From positions 13,946,012 through 14,010,011 of the forward strand of contig NC_092665.1 in NCBI RefSeq assembly GCF_032118995.1: a DNA stretch of 64,000 bases, read 5' to 3'. Under the pieces are notes generated by a model. That model did no database searches and was not told the origin of the DNA. It saw nothing but the letters and a program-made list of their open reading frames with translations. Origin of the DNA: Asterias amurensis (lineage: Eukaryota > Echinodermata > Asteroidea > Forcipulatida > Asteriidae). Shown piece after piece: positions 58,101-64,000 of this stretch; position 1 is the first letter of the stretch; the number at the start of each line of letters is the position of its first letter. A program made the position numbers and the translations under genes.

Positions 58101-61100
58101 AATTATGGATCTGTCTTGGACCTCGATAAGGCTATAGGCATTTAACCTAAAAACGACTATAGAGGGCTCAATTCATGGAAAATTACTTTTTCTCTTAAAA
58201 ACTACGTTATTTCAGAGGGAGCCGTTTCTCACAATGTTTTATACTACCAACCTCTTCCCATTATTCGAAATCAAGAAAGGTTTATGCTAACAATTATTTT
58301 GAGTAATTACCAATAGTGTCCACTGCCTTTAACTGGGCTAACGAAATAGGGTGTTATTGTTACTGGGGTAACTCGTTCCTCCATGGGTAAAATGAGTCAC
58401 CTATACGGTATCATACGCCTATAACATGAATGCTGTTCTTACTGCGCATGTGCACGTTTCTCAGAATGGAATTAACAAAGAATGGAATTAATAAAGAGAG
58501 AAATTTGCCTTGATGTTATAGGTCCGTAACCCAAATCCGGTTGCAATATTCTAATCACGGATACAAATAACTATAATTTTCAATACAAATTTACTTTGTA
58601 ATGAGAAGTACAAACGGCTCTGGATGTAATACATTCTGAGTCACATAATGCACATCGAAGTATAGCTGGAAAAATGGAAAAATTATATCATTTTATTCCC
58701 CCCCAAAAAAAAAAAAATAAATAAAAAAAAAAATGGATCTGTCTTTGACCTCGATAAGGCTATAGGCATATACCCTAAAAACGGCTATAGAGGGCTTAAT
58801 TCATGGAAAATTACTTTTTTCTTTCGAAAACTACTTCAGAGGGAGCCGTTTCTCACAGTGTTGTATACTACCATGCCTCTTCCCATCACTCGAAATCAAG
58901 AAAGGTTTTATGCTAACAATTATTTTGAGTAATTACCAATAGTGTCCAGTGCCTTTAACTGGGCTAACGAAATAGGGTTTATTGTTACTGGGGTAACTCA
59001 TTCCTCCCTGGGTAAAATGAGGCACCTATACGGTAACCTTGCCAACGAGGGCTTATACGCCTAAACACGAATTATGTTCTTACTACGCATGTGCACGCTT
59101 CTCAGACTGGAATTAATACAGAATTGAATATTGGTAATTACTCAACATAATTATTAGCATAAAACCTTTCTTGGTGACGAGTAATGGGGAGAGGTTGATG
59201 GTATAAACCATTGTGAGAAACGGCTCCCTCTGAAGTGCCATAGTTTTTGAGAAAGATGTAATTTTCTACGAATTTGATTTCGAAACCACAGTTTTAGAAC
59301 TTGAGGTCTCGAAACAAAACCATCTAAACGCACACAACTTCGTGTGACAAGGGTGTTTTTTTCTTTCATTATTATCTCGCAACTTCGATGACCGATTGAG
59401 CTCAAATTTTCACAGGTTTGTTATTTTATGCATATGTTAAGATACACAAACTGTGAAGACTAGTCTTTGACAAATACCAACAGTGTCCACTGTCTTTAAA
59501 ATCTAGCCGCCAACCGCTTTGCTTACTTCAATGACCAGGGAACTAATGTAATACGAATTGATATGGGTATTGTAAAATGCGCAATACAAGAACCATTTGT
59601 TATTATTAGATAAATTACTGACAGCAGATAAACAATCGATAAATATTTTACAAACAGTGGGCGTATTCAGTGTTTTTCTACATATAAATATAGTTATGTA
59701 GTGGTAGGCCTAAGCAGTATAGGCCCTTTGTGTGAATTCCAAAATACCCCGCCCCCTCCAACTCAACAAAAATTGACCAACATAATATTAACTTCACATG
59801 GACACTTTCATGCGAAAATTCTGTCATAAAGAATAGGATAAATTTGTATTAGCAGCAAGGACTGGATGGGAGGGCACATCTTTTTTGATGACTGGCTTGT
59901 TATAATAATGGTTGTAGTGTCAGGAAAACAAACAAACAAACAAACAATCATCATGTCAAATAATTTACTGTTGATTTGTGTATGCCCTTCACATTATGCG
60001 GTTGTGCCTTTCTAGGTTAAAGGAACACGTTGCCTTGGATCGGTCGAGTTGGTCTTTGAAAAGCGTCCTGTAACCGTTTGTTTTAGAATCGATATGGTTA
60101 GAAAGATGTTGTAAAAGTAGAATACAATGATCTACACAAATATGCCTCGAAATTGCGTGGTTTTCGTTTTACCTCGTCGACAAACACGGTCGGCCATTTA
60201 TAAATTTGACTCCCATAAATGGCCGACCGTGTTAGTTCGCGACGTAAAATGAAAACCGTGCAATTTTGAGAGATACTTGTGTTGATCATTATATTCTACT
60301 TTGAAAACATCTTTCTAACCATATGCATTTCATAACAAACGGTTTCAAACGCTTTTCATAGACCAACTCGTCCGATCCAAGGCAACGTGTTCCTTTAATA
60401 AATAAAGGTATCATTGCAGGCTTACCATTGACACAAGAAACTACATATTTTTTTCTTCTTCTTATATTTACAGTGATGCTTTCAACTCCACTAGGGAGCA
60501 AATAAGTGTGGTTGTGTTTATTTCTATCACCATGGTAACGCTTGTGTGTCAAGGATGGCGTCCTTAGTCAACAACTTCGCTGCTATGGCGACGCATCCAT
60601 CTTTACTTGTGATGGGCGTTGGCTTTTAACAACCCCTCCATTTTAAAGACACGCATGGAAAATTGTATTACACAATTATTAACAGACAAAGAATCTAGAC
60701 GCATTACAAATTACTCTCCTACCACCGTTTAGTGTTTTTTACTCTAATCTTTTACTTTATTGCTCCTGCATTTGCCCACTTGACATTTGGGCGACTTGTA
60801 TGGAGACCGATTCTGGCCCTGGTGATGCTGCTGGTTTCTCTCTGTTTTTTTTCTTTCTCTCTTTTTTCTTCTTCCCCCACCCCCCTGTTAATTCAACCTA
60901 CCTCCATGATTCAACATTCCAGATCCCACATGTATTTGTAATTTACTGTTCAAAATCAAGGTTCAAGTTTGTTACCACTTTTCCATTTGTTCGTGGTTTG
61001 TTTGTTTGTTGGGGGTGTTGGAGTGTTTATTTGTTTGTTTGTTTGTTTGTTTGTTTGTTTGTTTGTTTGTTTGTTTGTTTGTTTGTTTGTTTGTTTGTTT

Positions 61101-63940
61101 GTTTGGTTGGTTATTTTTGTCACCGTTAATTCAACATTTCATATTCCACAGGTCTTTTAAATTTACTGAGCTATATCGAGGTTCAGATTTGTTACCATTA
61201 TTTTATTTGTTTGTTGTTTGGTAAATTGATTGGTTATTTTTCTTCTTTTCCTTCTTCTTCTTCTTTTTATTTATTTATTTGTTTATTCATTTTTTTTTAA
61301 ATTATATTATATCATTTTCCCCCTCACTTTTTTAATTCACAATCTGCATTCCATAATGTATATATATTTGTGTTGTGAATATCCAACTATTTTGCCATAA
61401 CTAGTCATATAATAGCACGTCAAGGTTTTCGTTATTCTGTAGTATTATTTATTCCGCCGCTTTTCTTTTTTTTTGTCACTTTCTGAATAGTATACGCTCA
61501 CACTGTTGATTCTGGCCGTCCAGGTTTGTTTGTGTTTTGTAAAGGTCGCAGCCCCTTTTCATCAGTACAGCCACCATTTTTGTAGGTCAAGTTCGCACAA
61601 CGCTTATATAAAAGAGATCAATGATGGATCTGTCTTTGACCTCGATAAGGCTATAGCCATAATTAACTTAAAAACGACTATAGAGGGCTCGATTTCATAG
61701 AGCTGCTTAAAGGCATATACACTTTTGGCAATTACTCAAAATACTTGTTAGCATAAAAACTAACTTGGTAAAGAGGATAGGGGAGCTGTTGAAAGTATAA
61801 AACATTGTGAGAAACGGCTTCCTCTGAAGTGACATAAGTTTTTGAGAAAGAGGTAATTTCTCACTCAAATATTAAAAGACTTCTTTGTGCACCAAATGTG
61901 TTACTGTTTTGAATATAAGTTTTGAAAGGATGTGTTAGTTTAATTGCAACGTCACAAGTTTTTTGTTCGTCCAATTCAATTCAATTCAATTCAATTCAAT
62001 TCAATTCAATTCAATTCAATTCAGTTGAGCACTTTAGAAAGACAAAACAATTGATACAAGAAAACTACTAAGTGACGGCATTACACAAGAAGCCAAAGCT
62101 TATAAACGCGGGAATGACAAAAATATATTCGTCTGGCATATCATTGTCTTTAGTTTGTATGTGAGTTATGCGTCATGTTTAGAACACCATCATTATTACC
62201 AACAATTTAAGCACCCTTGTCAATATATAGATAAATAAGCCGTTTGAGGGGTGTTGCCATCATAATGGATAATCTGTAGACAATGATAATTAATCTGAAA
62301 AGTACTAATCAATAACTGCATTAAAGGGTCTAGACACTTTTTGTATGACACAAAACGCAATGTCCACAGATATACGTACACGGTTTGAAGATAATGATGG
62401 TAGAAAGCTTCCCATAATAAAGGCACTGGACACTAATGGTAATTACTTAAAATTAAATTGTTATCATAAAAAGTAACTTGGTGACGAGCAAAGGAGAGCT
62501 GTTGATGGAATTAAACGTTGTGAGAAACGTCTCCCTCTGAAAAACGTAGTTTTTTTTTTGAAAATAAGTAATTTCTCTGTTAAATATTTGAATTGATTTT
62601 GAGGTCTCAACTTCGTGTGGTGTAAGGACAAGACAAAGTGACTTCGGATCAATTTTAAATTTGACTTTGGGTTGAGAGGTCCGAGCTGAAGTTTTGTTTC
62701 CAATGTTTTTTTGTTTGTTTTTGTGTGTTGCAGGATACGAGAAATCAGGCTATGACCAGCAGCCACAACAGGTAAGAATGGACCGACATTAAATAAGTTC
62801 ATCAGGCCCAATTTCATAGAGCTGCTAAGCACAACAATTTGCTTAGCATGTAATTTCTTCTTGATTTTCAGGATAAGCAAACAACAGCTGAATACCAGTA
62901 ACAAGCAATTATGCAACAAATGGAAATTTGGTTGGTAAACTTGTTTTTATCAAGGAAGAAAATTCACGCTTAGCAGAATTTTTGTGCTTAGCAGCTCTAT
63001 GAAATTTGGCCATTGATAGTTGGTAATCATAACCCTTTATAGTCCCTGCACCGTCCGAGTTTGCTGAGCAGATAAATAAAGTTGAAGATTCTTGCAGTAA
63101 ATAGGGGACTTTCGGGACGCTTGGTGGCAGCAGACTTACCAGGTAAAATCCATTGTTCTCGGTAATGCGCGCATGCTTGGAACTACGTACGTAAGCAATG
63201 ACAATTTACCTGTTAAGTCTGCTGCCACCTAGCGTTCCAAAGTCTCCCATTACCGAATAAGAATCTTGATTCAAAGATAGCAAAGGCTTATTATTTATGT
63301 ACAGTTTGTGTCCATTTCGGTAGTATTTGGTTATTAAGTATAAATCCCTTAGGGAACAATTTGTGCCTCTCGTTTAACGGCTACCAGTAATTAAAGACAG
63401 TGGACACTATTGGTAATTACTCAAAATAACTGTTAGCATCAAACCTTACTCGGTACGAGTAATGGGGAGAGGTTGGTAGTATAAAACATGGTATGAAACG
63501 GCTCCCGCTGAAGTGACGTAGTTTTCGAGAAAGAAGTAAATTTAACGAATTTTACTTCGGGACCTCAGATTTAGAATTTGAGGTCTCGAAATCAAGCATC
63601 TGAAAGCACACAACTTCGTATGACAAGGTGTTTTTTTTATTTCATTATTATCTCGCAACTTCGACGACTAATTGAGCTCAAATTTTCACAGGTTTGTTAT
63701 TTTATGCAAATCCGAGTCAATTCTGACCCCAGTGTTTTTATGAGTGTAGCCTTTCACTCTGCATCAGATTTCAAAGAAATTACTGTGCAACAAGGGTGCC
63801 TTTTCTTTTATTACTTTCTTGCAACTACCAATTGAGTCAAAATGTTCACAGGTTTGTTATTTTTCTACCTATTTCTTGTTTTATAGACTGGGTATCCACC
63901 TCAAGCTACGTACAACCCTCAACAGGGCGGACAAGTTGCG
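55170..63940 (+). CDS. N-terminal exons of a Pro/Gln/Tyr-rich protein, continues past window
   Basis: Three coding exons: 55170-55188, 62734-62771 and 63887-63940, with clean GT-AG junctions and matching phases (1, 0, 0). The peptide begins MTSAPPGYEKSGYDQQPQQ and continues with TGYPPQATYNPQQGG, 37 residues in all, and the gene runs off the right edge. PPxY-like and YPPQ repeats at the very N-terminus are typical of several membrane-protein families (for example phospholipid scramblases or LITAF/CDIP1-type proteins), whose diagnostic domain would be in later exons. I therefore give no symbol. The first intron is about 7.5 kb and holds most of the repeats between 55.2 and 62.7 kb. A very short first coding exon with a long first intron is a common animal layout. 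Confidence 0.7.
56260..56560. repeat. MITE-1 left-half fragment
   Basis: taaagacactgtacactcc, ggagagctgttgatagtata and gtgagaaacggctccctcag are present. The right half is replaced by a short (TG)n stretch and a fragment of the end, tgtccagtgcctttaa. Confidence 0.65.
56566..56945 (-). repeat. MITE-1 copy, complete
   Basis: ttaaagacactggacactattgg at left and ataaccaagtgtccactgccttt at right, with the central gatttcgagacctcaaaatc / ccgaggtctcgaaatcaa hairpin. Its right half is the left part of the tandem array that follows. Confidence 0.85.
56785..59118 (+). repeat. Tandem array, three units derived from MITE-1 plus flank
   Basis: Unit 1 (56785-58140), unit 2 (about 58165-58790) and unit 3 (about 58797-59118, truncated) share, in order, catgaaaaattac, cagagggagccgtttctcac, atcaagaaaggttta, ggctaacgaaatagggt, catgggtaaaatgagtcacc, cttactgcgcatgtgcacg, ccttgatgttataggtccgt and gtaatacattctgagtc. 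Unit 1 is longer because it contains a 720-base foldback. A MITE-1 copy in the opposite orientation (59120-59500) closes the array. Confidence 0.92.
57333..58051. repeat. Large foldback inserted in unit 1 of the array
   Basis: The left arm 57333-57509 (agccttgctcaaggcagtcg, aaaacccacccgtat twice, cgcatgcggaggcc, ccgacagccttgt) is complemented by the right arm 57844-58051. The central 334 bases are AT-richer. C runs (14 bases) lie on the outer side of both arms, on the same strand. The unoccupied position in unit 2 (58698-58704) is a 7-C run. Confidence 0.92.
59120..59500 (+). repeat. MITE-1 copy, complete
   Basis: Starts ttggtaattactcaacataa and ends ataccaacagtgtccactgtcttta. It is in the opposite orientation to the array units. 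Confidence 0.8.
59501..60018. other. Intronic, nothing recognised
   Basis: AT-rich sequence with a short (CAAA)n near 59928-59945. No exon or named repeat. Confidence 0.4.
60019..60398. repeat. Foldback G, near-perfect copy
   Basis: aaaggaacacgttgccttgg at the left pairs with ccaaggcaacgtgttccttt at the right, 20 bases without mismatch. The arms continue with matching blocks (agaaagatgtt, aaaatgaaaaccg) to a centre made of ggtcggccatttata and tataaatggccgaccg-like sequences. The whole element of about 380 bases is one palindrome. Confidence 0.95.
60400..61010. other. Intronic, nothing recognised
   Basis: Pyrimidine-rich stretches near 60830-60890 and no convincing exon. Confidence 0.35.
61029..61106. 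repeat. (TTTG)n microsatellite, about 19 units
   Basis: Uninterrupted TTTG repeats. A shorter degenerate TTC and TTTA region follows at 61240-61290. Confidence 0.95.
61705..61900. repeat. MITE-1 left half
   Basis: ttaaaggcatatacacttttgg at the left is a mutated terminus, followed by aattactcaaaatac, gtgagaaacggcttcctctg and ttttgagaaagaggtaattt. The right half is absent. Confidence 0.6.
61972..62022. repeat. (CAATT)n microsatellite, about 10 units
   Basis: A perfect pentanucleotide repeat. AATT in each unit makes the tract locally palindromic. Confidence 0.95.
62330..62640. repeat. MITE-3 fragment joined to MITE-1 left half
   Basis: 62335-62412 matches MITE-3 (gacactttttgtatgacac, caatgtccacagat, gaagataatgatgg). 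At 62420 aaaggcactggacactaatggtaatt begins a truncated MITE-1. The MITE-1 insertion probably cut the MITE-3 copy. Confidence 0.65.
62807..63012. repeat. MITE-2 foldback copy
   Basis: aggcccaatttcatagagctg at the left, agcagctctatgaaatttggcc at the right, with acaacagctgaataccagta inside. It lies just after coding exon 2 of the Pro/Gln/Tyr-rich gene. Confidence 0.9.
63102..63252. repeat. Foldback element with about 40-base stem
   Basis: The left arm gggactttcgggacgcttgg, then tggcagcagacttaccaggt, pairs with the right arm acctgttaagtctgctgcca, then cctagcgttccaaagtctccc. The loop side has cgcgcatgc and ctacgtacgta palindromes. Confidence 0.9.
63392..63700 (+). repeat. MITE-1 copy, right end lost
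   Basis: ttaaagacagtggacactattgg opens the element, and all inner blocks follow down to aaattttcacaggtttgtta. The right terminus is replaced by unrelated sequence, and a second partial echo (ttgcaactaccaattgagtc, ttcacaggtttgtta) follows at about 63820-63860. Confidence 0.8.
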
Positions 63941-64000
63941 GTAATTATAGACGCCATGATTTTCATACTAATTATAATAATAGTGGCTTCTTATTAAAAC

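Noticed and set aside
60800..61160. Cys/Leu/Phe/Val repeat protein in plus-strand frames
   Set aside because: It is the translation of the (TTTG)n microsatellite in different frames.
62464..62919. 151-codon minus-strand open frame
   Set aside because: It runs through MITE-1 and MITE-2 fragments and the second exon of the plus-strand gene. Similar frames appear wherever these repeats occur.
1..64000. CRISPR array, prokaryotic operons, phage or retroviral genes
   Set aside because: No spaced short repeats of CRISPR type, no ribosome-binding-site-led operons, and no frame with reverse transcriptase, integrase, gag, capsid or transposase motifs was seen.

Overview
The window is eukaryotic nuclear DNA from an animal. 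It is AT-rich, with spliced genes, introns from under 100 bases to several kilobases, and many interspersed repeats. Two conserved metazoan genes can be read exon by exon. The repeat families (TIR elements ending in CACTGGACACTATTGGTAAT, foldback elements ending in GGGCCCAATTTCATAGAGCT, tRNA-derived SINEs) look like those I associate with echinoderm genomes, especially sea stars. That assignment is an inference from memory of repeat style and should be tested by alignment. No bacterial, viral, CRISPR or organellar feature was seen.

Layout. 1-11 kb: no recognisable gene; a patchwork of MITE-like and foldback repeats. 11-32 kb: AT-rich and mostly repeat-poor, with several weak minus-strand coding candidates. 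A convincing minus-strand first coding exon of an unrecognised protein lies at 32246-32443, so much of this stretch may be introns and 3' UTR of that gene. 34.06-37.21 kb, minus strand: a five-exon gene that fits NOL7 (nucleolar protein 7), 211 residues. 38.33-51.89 kb, plus strand: a complete 23-exon EMC1 gene (ER membrane complex subunit 1), 987 residues, every intron GT-AG and the frame closed throughout. NOL7 and EMC1 are head to head with about 1.1 kb between start codons and may share a promoter region. 55.17 kb to the right edge, plus strand: the first three coding exons of a Pro/Gln/Tyr-rich protein, with a 7.5 kb first intron filled by repeats.

The genes have different cellular jobs: NOL7 in the nucleolus (ribosome biogenesis), EMC1 in the ER (insertion of membrane proteins), the third unknown. 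Their proximity does not imply a pathway. The most unusual material is repetitive: a 44-base minisatellite in EMC1 intron 15 that carries a tRNA B-box-like motif, a CGATCG-rich degenerate array in EMC1 intron 1, at least ten foldback families, a foldback inserted in a poly-C tract with an unoccupied paralogue next door, a nested MITE insertion with its empty-site paralogue in the same window, a repeat with a hammerhead-like hairpin, and an excess of long G/C homopolymers. I found no clearly new multi-gene system.
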